The notes beneath the pieces are model-generated. The model saw only the letters and a program-made list of their open reading frames with translations, was not told the DNA's origin and made no database searches. This document shows, piece after piece, positions 1-42,944 of a stretch of DNA of 64,000 nt. Each line of letters opens with the position of its first letter. The first letter of the stretch is position 1. The stretch is from assembly GCF_018320785.1 (NCBI RefSeq), contig NC_054881.1, positions 23,808,275-23,872,274 of the forward strand, in the 5' to 3' direction. Origin of the DNA: Cheilinus undulatus. Taxonomy: Eukaryota > Chordata > Actinopteri > Labriformes > Labridae. Position numbers and translations under genes: made by a program.

Positions 1-30930
<30,930 letters not shown>

Positions 30931-31290
30931 CACTAATGAAGAAAGAAATTAAGTGTAATCCGTTAAAAAAGGGAGGCCAAGAGACACTGAGCTTCAAAAC
31001 GTTAAATGATACGTTTAAAGTGAATTGTTATCGAACTTATTTGAATAATGACACTATTTGGATATACTTTTCCAAAGAATTTGTTTTATTTTGTGGATGG
31101 AACGGTTACTGTTAAAATGTAATTACAAAAGTCAAAAACTACCTTTGAAACTACAGTTTTCAAGAGAAAACTTTACTACAAACACAACATCTCACCAACA
31201 AACTCTTACCAACAATGCGAACAATGGGAATTTTCCCTATAAAAATAAATCCTTATTTTCCAAAAGTCGCTTGATTGGGGATTATATTGG

Positions 31291-31410
31291 CAGAGGTGGG
31301 AAAAGTAAAAGGGTACTCAAGTAAAAGTACAGTTACTCTGGTCAGAATTGTTGATATATCTACTCAAGTAAAAAAAGTATTTAATTTGAATATTACTTTA
31401 AATACTGAGT
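31291..31410. mobile_element. Fragment of hAT-like MITE (first copy)
   Basis: It begins cagaggtgggaaaagtaaaa and continues with gtactcaagtaaaagtac, the same end as the element starting at 31952. Only the left end is recognised and the right boundary is uncertain. Confidence 0.5.
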
Positions 31411-31951
31411 AGAGGAGTTGTAGTAAACTATGATCTATCCTTATTGGTAAGGACAGCAAGGGTATAAATGTCCAACCAGGTTGTTCAGGTAAAGTCACAC
31501 CCCTATGATAAATACAAAGCAGTATTGACAGTGGTAATTGAACTCATATAGTGTTAAACTTAATTCTTCAGAAATGTCTATATTAGTCCACACTACATAC
31601 TAGTATAGTTAAACTACCCTATTTAACATGTTAAATAATTTACAATATCTGTGGCAACGTGGGTCTCCTCTGTCAAGAACAAAGCAGAGAGTCAACACCT
31701 TTGTAAGGCAATGTATATTGATGAAGAACATGTTTTAATGCATCCTTGAGGAGCACCTAAAGTCACAGGTGGGATGTCTAACTCAATGGTTAGCTTCTCA
31801 CATGGTGCAAATGTGTCTCACATCAAAAACAAGAACAATCCACCTGAAACATGACAAAAAAAAAAAAAAAAAAAAAAGGGATCCCTGTACAACAGGCAAC
31901 AACCAAACACAACTAAACACAATCATTCTCTATGTGCTACTGTGTAGTTAA

Positions 31952-32696
31952 CAGAGGTGGAAAAAGTACAAGTATATTGTACTCAAGTAAAGGTGCAGTT
32001 ACTCTGGTTAAAACTTACTTAAGTAGACGTAAAAGAATTGTTTCAAAATGTATTTAAAAACGACCTATTCCAGAAATTTTAGAAAATATTATTTGGTACT
32101 TTCCACCATATTGGTACAACAACTTGTCAATGCTGAATGGAAGCTACTTCGTTTTGCAGAATTGTTAGAATCATTTTCTATGACCAGCAGGAGTGGAAAA
32201 TGACAGTTTCCTCAAATTATTGTAATTGAGAGGCTTTTTGTGTTCTTGTACTTCTTTGAGTACATTGTAAAATCAGTAATTCAAACGTTGTATACTTGGG
32301 GGAAAGTGTTGTTCATAATTACATTTTATAGGGATCATTTACTGAATATATAAAAGTCAAAACAAGGAGGTTCTAGCTTTTTGTCAATGACATGGAACTG
32401 GTCTGTTGTTTGGTTAACACATTGCATCCAAAAACAGCAGGTGCATTTCACATTATTATAAAGGTATGGCTTCACCTAAACAATCTGGTTGGAGATCCAT
32501 ATTCTCATGTTGTTACTGGAAATATACTGTGCAACTCCTCAGTAGCTACTGGATACTTTAAGTAAACTTTAAACAAAATACTTTTTACTTTTACTTGAGT
32601 AGATTCATAGACTAAATATTTTTACTTCTACCCAAATTAACCGAAGTAACTGTACTTCAATTTGAGTACAATAGTCTTGTACTTTTCCCACCCCTG
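31952..32696. mobile_element. hAT-like MITE, 745 bp, with long terminal inverted repeats
   Basis: It starts cagaggtggaaaaagtacaa and ends with the inverted form acttttcccacccctg. Subterminal 'actcaagtaaa' and its complement recur at both ends. This is a widespread teleost repeat type. Flanking 8-mers (gtagttaa and ccccaatc) do not match, so the duplication is lost. No internal gene is present. Confidence 0.65.
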
Positions 32697-35560
32697 CCCC
32701 AATCAGTAATGTCAGTGGAATGCCTACTGAGGTAGTGGATGTTTTCTTATCTAGTATATGTCAGCATTATTGAGCTGTTTCCATGGAATCTAATTCTGTC
32801 AGACTTACAGCAGTGTCAGAGATATAAGACAGTTCTTATCATTTGCTCTCTGACCTGTTACCGGTCAGTTGAACTCCAGTAAAAACTTGTTTTTAAAATG
32901 ACATCCAGACAATTATTTAAATTGGAATGTAACTGTGAGATAAAATATTGTATGTTCAGTGGAAGCAGTTTGAATTAATGCATCCTCTTAATGCCACACT
33001 TTCTGGCTTGGCTTTAATGCTGATCTCATAGATACCAAAAGAATCCTTTAAGCTGATAAATGTAGAAAGGTCTAAAGATGATGAGACATTGCCTGTGTGA
33101 GATGGTTTCTGTCTTTAACAGCCTACAGCAGTTGACGGAGAGTTATTTGCAGACACTGTAATTAATGCGTGTTCCCATAATTAGGCTCCTACTTCAGACT
33201 AGGTAACACGTTGTACCGCTGAAGACAGGGCAAAGATTGGGACACTGGATAAAAAAATAACATGAAACAAGGCATTATCCACAACTGTTCAATTGTGTGT
33301 GGTGTGATGAATTAAACATTCATCACACCAAAATTTTTATGGATTGTTCACTTGAAGGAAAATGCTAATAAAAAAACACTCAATAGATATTTTTATGTTT
33401 TTTTTAAGTAAAATATTTTATAAGTTTAAAAAGACCTACACTTACAATTCACATCAGGTAGCTTTGCCTCTGCATTGGAATGAAGCTTAAAAATATTTAC
33501 AGACTACAGTTACAAAATAGCTCTTGTGTGAGTGCAAATCATTTCGAACTGAATAGAAATTTCTTTCTCATAGTCTCTTAAGTAATATGAGGATGAAAAT
33601 ATCTCCAGGCATACTAGTAACAAGCATCTCTAATTCTGAGTTTCTAAAAATTGAACTGATCATGTGGCACTTTCAAGCTTGGAATCACTTACTTTTCTGT
33701 TGTAGTATAACTTGAGTTTATGTAAATCACACATAAGATCAATGAATACATAAAGAAACCAAATACAAAAAAGGGGCATGCAAGTTTTCTCCCTTTTACT
33801 TCAAGATAAATCAACTGTATTGCCACAGAAGCCATTAAATTTCTTTTTCACATTTGAAAAATATGTGATATTTGTTTTGCAGCAGATTATATAACTCAGT
33901 CAACAGAGCAAGAGCTCTAACAGCTGTGGATTTCTTTGCTGACAGAGAGGATGCTTTTTAAATTAATTATTTTTTTGTTACATGTGGGGGCAGTACAGAG
34001 GCAGCCAGTCTCAGTTTTGCTGCTTTCATGTGAGAAAAAAGTAGCCAGCTTTACAGAAAGGGTTTAGGTCTGTCTTGATTGCTTACTTACTGTAAGAACT
34101 GTCTTTGGAGATCTTTGCTGTCTGATAAGTTGTGCTCATTTATTTTCATTGGACTTTAAATGAAAGATCTCAGCACATTAAGGACAAAATAAATGTTTGC
34201 AGTGTTTGTGTAAAGGAGATTAAAACACAATAACTGTTTCTCCTGAAGAAATGTATTGTTATATACTACAAAGAAATCTGTTTTTTTTTTGTCACCCACC
34301 CATTTAAGAGGAATTACTTTGGAATCTCTTATGAATACTCTTGATTTTCAGGTTGTTTGGTACTGTTGTAAAATCTCCCCTGCAATCTCAGTTTTTAAAA
34401 GAAATCTTAGAATAATCTTTGTTTGGGCTGTTCACCTGACAGAATGTGATCAGCACTAACACCAACCTTGAAGAATCACTTTTTCACATTTAGCATCATC
34501 ACTGTCCTGTATAACCAGCAGTTGTTGGAGAAATAGGCACATGCTTTGTGTGATATGAGATAGTGCCGACCCGGGGCACTTTTCCGTGTGTGTCTATGTT
34601 TGGCAGCAGAAAACTGGTTGATCACCTTATACGGTGCTGTGAAAAAGTACAAATGGGAATCCTAAAGCCATCCCAGGATAAGGATTTTAAAGGTTTGGCT
34701 TGCTGGCACCAAGTATACATGTTGATGCTTAGTCATTAAGAAGGACCCAAACAACTTCTTGATGTGCTTAATCTCTGCTAATGAAATATGATTAAAGTAT
34801 CTACCCACGTTTTACAGTTGCATTAGTCACAGCATCACAAATCATAATAGTTGTCCCATGCACTAGAGTTATGAAAAAGCAGATGCTCCGCATGTTGTAG
34901 TTTTTTTCTTTTTTTTTTTTTTTTACAGCAAACATATACTTATCATCAGCTTTCTAGAAATCAGCTCACTTGAGGGAGAAGAAGACTTCATGTAAAGTCC
35001 AAAAATATTGAAATAAAAGGCTAAATAACAAGGACAGTCTTACCAATTTAAAAAAACTGTTAGGCTATATGCTAAAACGTGAGCAGAAAAAAATACATTC
35101 CTACAATTTTTCTTTGTCCAAATAAGCATTTATTTGTTGAGTTATAATAATGCAAAATATATCCTCTCATCATCATTCTCATCATTAAATTTGCAGACTA
35201 GATGACTTCTCCATTTGTGCAATTTTGCTGACCCCAAGTGGAGAAAGCAATTATTACAAGTATATTTTCAATAATTTTCTGTAACTTTAAAGTAACTTAA
35301 TGTGGTGTGATTAATTTTTTTATTTGTATTACTTAGGCCTACTTAAAATATATATAAAAAATACATTTAAAAAAAACTCGATTCGATTTGGCAGGAAAAT
35401 TGACTTTCCAAATTGAACAGTTATTGAAGAATTAGCTGTATATTTTACATCTAATGCAAATTGGTTGGAAGTGAAACCCAAATCAAATAAGAACACGAAT
35501 AACGGTATTTTTTCTTAACAGAAACCTTACTCCATTCACGTGGCTATTTTTCTTAAAGAT
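32697..35560. other. Intergenic stretch, nothing recognised
   Basis: AT-rich DNA between the MITE copies and the pus1 promoter. Short T and A runs occur (about 34909-34925). I see no supported gene, RNA or delimited repeat. Confidence 0.5.
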
Positions 35561-35599
35561 CCCTGTGACATCTATGCGGTGTATGGGTGTACCATGACG

Positions 35600-35919
35600 T
35601 AGCCAGGCGAGACGACTAAGCGAGTCTCGCGATATTTACATCAGGGGTCAAAGTTAACATTGGCCATGTGTAAATGTTTCCGCATCTACTTCATGGCTGT
35701 TTCATTCAGTACAAAATTGGATCGCTTTACTGAAATACATGTTTCTTCTGCGTAAGAACTCGGTCGTCAGGTTGAGTTAAGATTTTAGGAAGTTGCATTC
35801 TTCGTTAATTGATAACTTAAAGTTGATTTTATCCTATGTTTTTGTTCTCATGATTAGCTTCCATTTTAACTTGATATGCCAGTTTGCATCCTTTAGCTTA
35901 AAGATACTTTAAGCGAGAT
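35600..35919 (+). promoter_or_regulatory. Putative pus1 promoter / 5' UTR
   Basis: Region immediately upstream of the first pus1 start codon. It contains tctcgcga at 35625-35632, which matches most of the TCTCGCGAGA core-promoter motif common at TATA-less housekeeping genes. A cluster of CpGs (gccaggcgagacgactaagc) lies just before it. The motif identity is established knowledge; its use here is inference. Confidence 0.45.
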
Positions 35920-38900
35920 ATGTTAACATCTGGACGACTGTTAGGTGCCTTGATTAAACCCAAACTGACGCTAGAAAGAAACGGTAAGCAAGCAGCAATG
36001 TGGCAGCGTTTTATTTCGAAACTGAAGGCTATACAGGTGTTTTTGATTATTTTAAAGCATATTAGTGCAACACCATCAATACATGCGTCATGTTGTCTCT
36101 ACAGGTTTTCTAACATCCTTTTGCACGATGGCTGATGGACCTAGAGATGAACCGACAGCCAAGCTGCTGAAAAGACCCATTGAAGAAAATGAAGAGTGTG
36201 GTGACAAGGTGCAAGCTGCAAAAAAATTAAAAGCAGAAGGATATCACACTGACGATGATAAGAAGTACCCCAAAAAGAAAGTGGTCCTCCTCATGGCTTA
36301 TTCTGGAAAGGGATACTATGGCATGCAGGTAAATGTTGTAATTTAATTTTCCTCTGTATTTACTTTCTTTAGGAAATGCTTTATTGCTTATTTTGAATAT
36401 TTATATTTCAGAGAAATCCTGGAACCTCTCAGTTCAGGACCATTGAAGATGATTTGGTCACTGCACTGATCAAATCAGGCTGCATTCCTGAAAACCACGG
36501 GGAAGAAATGAGGAAGATGTCTTTCCAAAGATGTGCTCGGACGGATAAGGTATGGGTTTGTTGTAAAACAATAATCTTACAAGTCAGCAGACAAGAAGAC
36601 GAGTCAGATAGCTACTTTGATATGTTGCCAAGCTGTTACCTGTTGTCAGCCTTACACAAAGCGGGCAATGTTAGGTTTGAATGGGATTGAAGAGAAGTGT
36701 AGTTTGCTGAATTATTATTGCTGTAGGGATGCACAATATTGGATTTTTTTCTATATCTGATATGCCAATATTTACATCTTAATTTTTGCTGAGACTGATA
36801 TGGATACTTAGATAAGCAGGTCAGACCTAAAACTTCAGTCCTTAAAACACACTTTCAATGAAGGATGAATAAAAAAAGACTCAAGCTGATCCAGGTCTGT
36901 TGGTCCTGCCTTAATACGTATTCACACTTACTGTTGATGTTTTCCCAATCAGCCAATCATAAATATTGGCAGAAATGTTTATATCTGCCACCACTAATAT
37001 CACTTCAATAATGTTGCGCATCCCTGTATTGCTGGTATGTGATTACTGTATTAATGTTTGTCAAATTTAATTTAGGGTGTTTCTGCTGCTGGCCAAGTGG
37101 TGTCCCTAAAGCTGCGTCTGATTGAAGACATCACCCAAAAAATCAATGAACATCTGCCTCCACAGATCAGAATACTAGGTGAGAGAAATGTATTTGATAT
37201 ATAGGTACATCTGAAAAAATTAAAATATCATGAAAAAGTTGAATATTTTTTGTCACTCGTTTCAGAAAGTGAAACCCATATATTATATAGACTCATTACA
37301 CAGAGTGAATAATTTCAAGCCTTTATTTCTTGAAATGTTGATGATTATGGCTTACAGATAATGAAAACCCAAAATTCAGTGTCTCAGAAAATTACATAAG
37401 ATGTTATGTAACCCCATTCCATCAGAGTTTCAGGCTTTGAACTGGCTGCTGATAACAAGTTGGATAGTACCTATCCTCTTTAGTCTGCAGGATGCGGCGT
37501 CCTGGATTTCAAAAAAGAATTTCAAATTTTGATTCATCTGACGACAGAACAGTTTTCCCTTTTACCTCAATCCATTTTAAATAAGCTCTGGCGCAAGCTC
37601 TGGATGGTAAACTGTGTTGACAGACAATGATTTCTGGAAGTGTTCCTTAGCCCATGCAGTTATTTTCAGCACAGAATCATGCCTGTTTTTAATGCAATGC
37701 ACTTGAGGGCCCAAAGATCACTACCATCCATTATTGACCTTTAGGCTTGTCCCTTGAGCACCCCAGATTCTCTGAATCTTTTGATGATATTGTGGCTTTA
37801 GCCAGTGGGATATTCAAAGTCTTAGAAATTTTGCTTTGAGGAACATTATTCTTATTGTTCCACAATTTACAGGCACAGTTTTTCTCTGATTGGTGAACCT
37901 TTGACCTGTTGCGAATTAACCTAATTAATTACATAATGCTTCTACATCTATTTTTCATTGGCACCACTTTTCCAGCATTTTGTTGCCCTGTCCCTACTTC
38001 TTTGAAATGTCTTGCTGCCATCAAATTCAAAATAAGTTTATATTTTTCATGAAATGGCAAAATGTGTCAGTTCAAAATCTGATATTTTGTCTATGTTCTG
38101 TTGTTAAGAAAATTGGTTTTGAGATTTGTAAATCATTGCATTCACTTTTTATTCACATTGTAAACAGCAGCCTAACTTTTTTGGAATTGGGGTTGTACCT
38201 AAACATTGGCAGTACATTACTTTTTTTTCATATGAAATTGTGTTTGTTAAAGCTGAGTGAAAGATTTTAATGAACAGTTGTTGTATTCCCTTTTTTCCAC
38301 CAGGTCTGAAACGTGTGACACAGGGTTTCAATTCCAAAAACAACTGTGATGCTCGAACATATTCCTATATGCTTCCAACAGTGGCTTTTGCCCCCAAAGA
38401 CTATGACACGGGGAATTTGACAGGCTTTCGCCTTGAGCCAGAGACTCTGAAGAGGGTGAATCGTCTGTTTGCTCTTTACAAAGGCACCCACAACTTCCAC
38501 AACTTCACCTCTCAGAAGGCTGCAAATGACCCCAGTGCTCGCCGCTACATCACAGAAATGTCCTGTGGAGAGCCTTTTATCCGCGCTGATAGTGAGTTTG
38601 CGGTAATCACGGTGCGAGGCCAGAGCTTTATGATGCACCAAATCCGTAAAATGATCGGACTGGTGATCGCAGTAGTAAAGGGCTACGTGAACGATGATGT
38701 GATAGAGCGGAGCTGGGGACAGGAGAAGGTGGATGTACCCAAAGCTCCAGGTCTTGGGCTTGTTCTTGAAAAGGTTCATTTTGAGAGGTACAACAAAAAG
38801 TTTGGAGGAGACGGGCTACATGAACGTCTGGAGTGGGACAGTGAGGAGGAGGCAATCAAGGCCTTCAAGGAGGCTCACATCCATCCCACCATAGTCGAGA

Positions 38901-39139
38901 CAGAAGGTCAGGAGGGCTCAATGGTCAGCTGGATGTCCACACTGCCAATCCACGACTTTGAAGCTTCAGCTACGGATACACAGGAGAAGAAAGAAAAGGT
39001 ATCTAGATCAAAAGACTAACAACATGTATTTAAAATTCTGATATTTGACGTCTAAAGTTTATTTTGTACTTATTTTATTCACTCTTTGTGTTCTTTCTTC
39101 TAGGATAATGCAGAGATTACGGGAAATGATTCAGATTAA
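35920..39139 (+). CDS. pus1: tRNA pseudouridine synthase 1 (PUS1), complete, six coding exons
   Basis: TruA-family enzyme converting uridine to pseudouridine in cytoplasmic and mitochondrial tRNAs. Exons: 35920-35983, 36105-36328, 36412-36549, 37076-37178, 38304-38998, 39104-39139 (TAA). All join in frame: 1260 nt, 419 residues. Starting at the second ATG (36128) gives 390 residues. Landmarks: a lysine-rich N-terminal segment ([16 protein letters not shown]), [14 protein letters not shown], the catalytic aspartate in [38 protein letters not shown] and [11 protein letters not shown]. The exon structure and sequence closely follow human PUS1 as I remember it. Exon 1 encodes [20 protein letters not shown], a basic, hydroxylated, acid-poor segment fitting a mitochondrial presequence. 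Confidence 0.97.
36128..36130 (+). other. pus1: Internal pus1 start codon (probable nuclear isoform)
   Basis: ATG in context tgcacgATGG, 23 nt into exon 2 and in frame with the upstream exon-1 start. Human PUS1 is known to make a longer mitochondrial form and a shorter nuclear form from comparable positions. The same arrangement here (exon 1 presequence, exon 2 Met followed by ADGPRDEP) suggests the isoform pair is conserved. Which start is favoured would depend on promoter use or leaky scanning. Confidence 0.6.
36716..37034. mobile_element. hAT-like MITE in pus1 intron 3 with perfect 8-bp target-site duplication
   Basis: Body 36724-37026 (303 bp), starting tagggatgcacaatattgg and ending with the inverted aataatgttgcgcatccctg. 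The 8-mer tattgctg lies directly on both flanks (36716-36723 and 37027-37034). It ends only about 50 bp before the acceptor of pus1 exon 4. It has no coding capacity. Confidence 0.82.
37200..37430. repeat. Interspersed repeat segment in pus1 intron 4
   Basis: The phrase aggtacatctgaaaaaatta and the following 'agtgaaacccatatattatatag' wording are familiar from a very abundant teleost interspersed repeat. The right boundary blurs into the next repeat. I do not assign a superfamily. Confidence 0.5.
37430..38198 (-). repeat. Abundant teleost repeat ending in ggaattggggttgta
   Basis: The right end ttttttggaattggggttgta, preceded by 'gatttgtaaatcattgcatt', is the terminal sequence (here inverted) of one of the most common fish interspersed repeats. 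Internal parts (cagattctctgaatcttttg, gaggaacattattctta) also fit. Probably a DNA transposon relic; the superfamily is not assigned. It fills pus1 intron 4 up to about 100 bp before exon 5. Confidence 0.6.
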
Positions 39140-39294
39140 GTCACCCCGCCTGCTTAAAGTATAGACCTTTTCAACAAAACATTCTTTCTCTTTTTGAGAA
39201 CCAGCTTTCATTTCAAATTTGACTTTATCCTCTAAGATTTACTTTTTTGTGGAGTTTAATTCTGATTTTCTTATACGCAGTTATGTATAGCATT

Positions 39295-39300
39295 AATAAA
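39295..39300 (+). terminator. pus1: pus1 polyadenylation signal
   Basis: A canonical AATAAA lies 156 bp after the pus1 stop codon, in the sequence cattaataaaaacc. Cleavage is expected 10-30 bp further on. Confidence 0.65.
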
Positions 39301-39938
39301 AACCTCTCTGTTCCCTTTAATACATGGATTTGTTTGTCATGTTTACTTCACCTTGTAACAAATGCAGGTCTGCTCTGTGTCCTCAGTTTCTTTAGTGCCA
39401 AAACTAAAGCTGTCTGTGTTGTAAGCCCATCCTGTCAGGATTTTTTTGCATACTTTCATTCAAAACTAATATACCATTAAAATATTTGCTCTCTGTTTTA
39501 GATCTTTGTAGTTTGGTCATGTCTGCTCAACCCTAATGCTAGTTGATGCATTAGATATGTCAATGAAAAGTGTTATGGTTTGTGTGATTATTCCCTCTGT
39601 TCAAACCAACAGTGACAGTTGCATCATTTACTCCTTTATGAGGAGTGGGAGCGATACTTCAATTTAGCAATATGCATAAAAACACATTGAGGTATTGCCT
39701 ATGCTTATTTCAGACATCCTGATTAAGAATGAGCCAAATCAAGTGGGTATTAACACCTTATTGAATCTAATTAGCTTTTTAATGATCCTGGTCTGGAGAT
39801 ATAAGTTAGATAAGATCCTTCACAAAAACAAACAAAAAGTAAACAAGTAAGAAACTTCAGAAGTTAAAGTAAATTGCTCAACAAAAACATTTATCAATTT
39901 ATTAACATCCAATCAGCATAGGTTTTTAATGTTTATAT

Positions 39939-40582
39939 CAGGTGTGTCCAAACTTTTTTCACAAGGGCATCGTTTAGAAAAGTGTAAGAATGACTGGGCA
40001 TTATACCATATTGATATAGCTCACCTTTGATGGATACAAGTTAGTAAAACCGGTCCAGTGCAGGTTAAGATATGCTCACTAACTGAATAAAAACAGCCCA
40101 AATCACATCTTTTTATGAATGGCTTACAGTGTATTTTGTCACAATCATCATAAAGGGTTTTTGGCTGGCCAACCAGATTGCAAGAGGACTTTAAATGCAA
40201 TATGCTTTGTAACTGTACCTTGAGAAAGAGCAGATAGTGGATAGAAAAAATGTCATTCTACTGCTAATTATTATCAGAATCCTGGGGTTTTTACTCATTT
40301 GGGCGCTATGAATCAAGACATCTTGATTATTTAAGTTGTCAATATGTTTAACATTTACACTGTCGTCTCAATATATTCATGAAAAAGAATGCCATTGAAT
40401 TCATCTTTTTCAATTGTCGTTTACAGAGAAACACAGTGGCAACACCTAGAGTTGAAGCTAATAAGTACAGTGCAGTTCAGCACAAGCAACATTTTTTAGT
40501 GCAAGCCAAATTTCATTTTATGTTTAGAATTTGATGGGGACCAATTGAAAATGGTCCAAGGGCCATAGTTTGGACATCCCTG
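39939..40582. mobile_element. hAT (Charlie-type) MITE, 644 bp
   Basis: It starts caggtgtgtccaaactttt and ends with the inverted agtttggacatccctg. This terminal sequence is close to the CAGGGGTGTCCAAACT ends of Charlie-type hAT elements. The body shows no transposase frame. The flanking 8-mers (gtttatat, tcatatgt) are only partly alike. It lies between pus1 and noc4l. Confidence 0.65.
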
Positions 40583-41147
40583 TCATATGTAATGCATGTT
40601 TTTTTTTTTTTTTTTAATTTCCACAGTGAGAAGTGAGTTATTGGGGTACACGATACATTTTATAATTATTTTTATGATAAAACCACACAATTTTTTTCAC
40701 ATTTTTTGAATCGGCCTTAATATTTGTGATATAGATCACATGTTCACAGAAATAATCTGAAGGTATCCAATGATTATGATACAGTTTTACCATATTAGTT
40801 GCTCACTAGAGATAAGGACACAAAAAGCCGAAACTTCACCCTCCAACCGCTAGGAGGAGACAACGGTGTGATAACCTGGAGTAATGTGGCGTTCACAGAC
40901 CTGTGGACAGTAAGTAAAATAAAATTTCAACCTCGACAATGTTGCTGTGAATCCACGAAAGTTATATATTACAGAAAGTATTGAATAAATACCCACGTGA
41001 ACCGGTATTGATATAAAAACACATTGAATGAGCATGAAAAAGTATAATAAGATAGTTGTCTGATTTTATGTCTAATTTTATTTTAAAATATACTTACACA
41101 CTTTGTTTTCTTCAAACGCTACCTGAACGCCGCATCAGTCAGAAATC

Positions 41148-42885
41148 ATGGCGCCGACCAAGAAACGCAACGTGAGTTTAGCAAAAACTACAGAAAAACA
41201 TGCGAAAGTAGCTAAAATAGACCTTAATAACAAGCTTGAGAAAATTCTTGAGAGCAGAAAACATGCTAACGACGTGTTTGACGTCCTGGAGGTCCTTGAG
41301 GTAAGAAATACGGTAACAAGTGGCTTTCATATACATACATACACAGAATACATGCTGTTGAGCTAGCTATTTTGTAAACAAGCAGGTTTTCTTTTTGTAC
41401 GAAATTAATAACCCCCATGTGTTGTGTCCTGGCATCTTTTTTAGTCTGAAAAAGAGAAGTCTATTATCAGTGCTGTTGATGCCTGCAGTAAATTGTTCTG
41501 CACGTTATTGGAAAGGAAAGAGCTGTTTATGGGAAAGCTGCCTGAAGAAGACGATGCTCTGTGTGGTGAGTAAAGTCTGGTAAACCTAAGCAGGTTTCAC
41601 ACCAGCAATACTATACATATAGCTTATAGGACACATGGAAAAGCAGACAAAACTAATGCTGTAATTGTGCTCAAATAAAGTCGAAGTTGGATTTCAAGCA
41701 CTGCCCTAATTGTTAACATTTCACTACAGCAAACAATATCATCATGCATAATTTTCTCTGTCTGTGTGTATATGTTGTGTTTCAGGAGCATATAGTCCTG
41801 AAGAGAAGTACCACATATTCATGAGACACCGTTACAACAGCTGTGTGGAGATGCTGCTGGAACACCTCAGCCATGAACTTTATGGAGTAAAGGTAGGTCA
41901 CTGAAAGATTGAAGATGCTTCACATACTTTAAAAGGAACCCCCCTTCTTAAAATGGGGGGAAATATTTAGAGTTACTGAGGATATGTTTTATATGAGTTG
42001 TCCCTTATTTGTGCAGAAATAAATGTTGGGCATAGGCATAAAATATAGTCTAGTATTACTTTGAGTATCATTATATAAACTTAAAACAAAAAGTAAGGAA
42101 ATTTGTGTTTGGTACATTATTTCTTTGTTGTAACAATGCTTCTTGGCAATAAATTTTATAATGTTGGAAAGCCTGTTTATTACCCTTTTAACTGGTGCAA
42201 CATTTGTAAGGAACATGCATTTGTGGGTTGAGCAGCAGAGCTGAATATGTGGGTTGCGCCCATGAAAAATGTGCTAGATCTTCTCTGCCAGAACCATACA
42301 CAGCCACAACAGTCTGGCACTTCCTCCTCATACTGGTCACCAGCATGGTCACACACTGCTGTGGGATGGCATCCCATTCTTCAACCAGCATTTTTCCCAA
42401 ATCAGCCAGTGTGGTTGTGTTGGTCACTCTGGCATGAACAGCACACCCAAGCTGATCCCACAAGTGTTCAGTGGGGTTGAGGTCAGGACTGCTGGCAGGC
42501 CATTCCATCCCTTCTACTCCCAAATTCTGGAGGTAGTCTCTGATAAACCCCGCTCTGTGGGGGTGAGTGTTGTCATCTTGGAGGATAGAGTTCTTTCTGA
42601 CAGGGAGAGAAAACAGTATTCTTGGGGTGTTGTCTTCTTGGGACGCCCACTTCGCAGCCTGTCTCTGACATTCCCCGTTATATTGAACTTGGCCTTCAGT
42701 TTGGAGATGGTACTAGGGTTCACTCCAAACAATGCTGCAACTTGGTTTTGCGAACACCAGCTTGAAGTTGCCCAACCTACGGGCCCTATCCAGATCAGTC
42801 AAACGTGGCATGCTGATTCTTGAAGCAGACATCTACTGACCACTGTAGCAGGGCCCATGCTCACAGGTGCTGCCAAGCAGGCACC

Positions 42886-42944
<59 letters not shown>

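Noticed and set aside
38267..38779. 170-codon antisense ORF
   Set aside because: It lies opposite pus1 exon 5, which has clear homology and splicing on the plus strand. The antisense frame is a shadow.
42434..42823. 129-codon plus-strand ORF
   Set aside because: Antisense to the Tc1-like transposase relic, which is recognisable on the minus strand.
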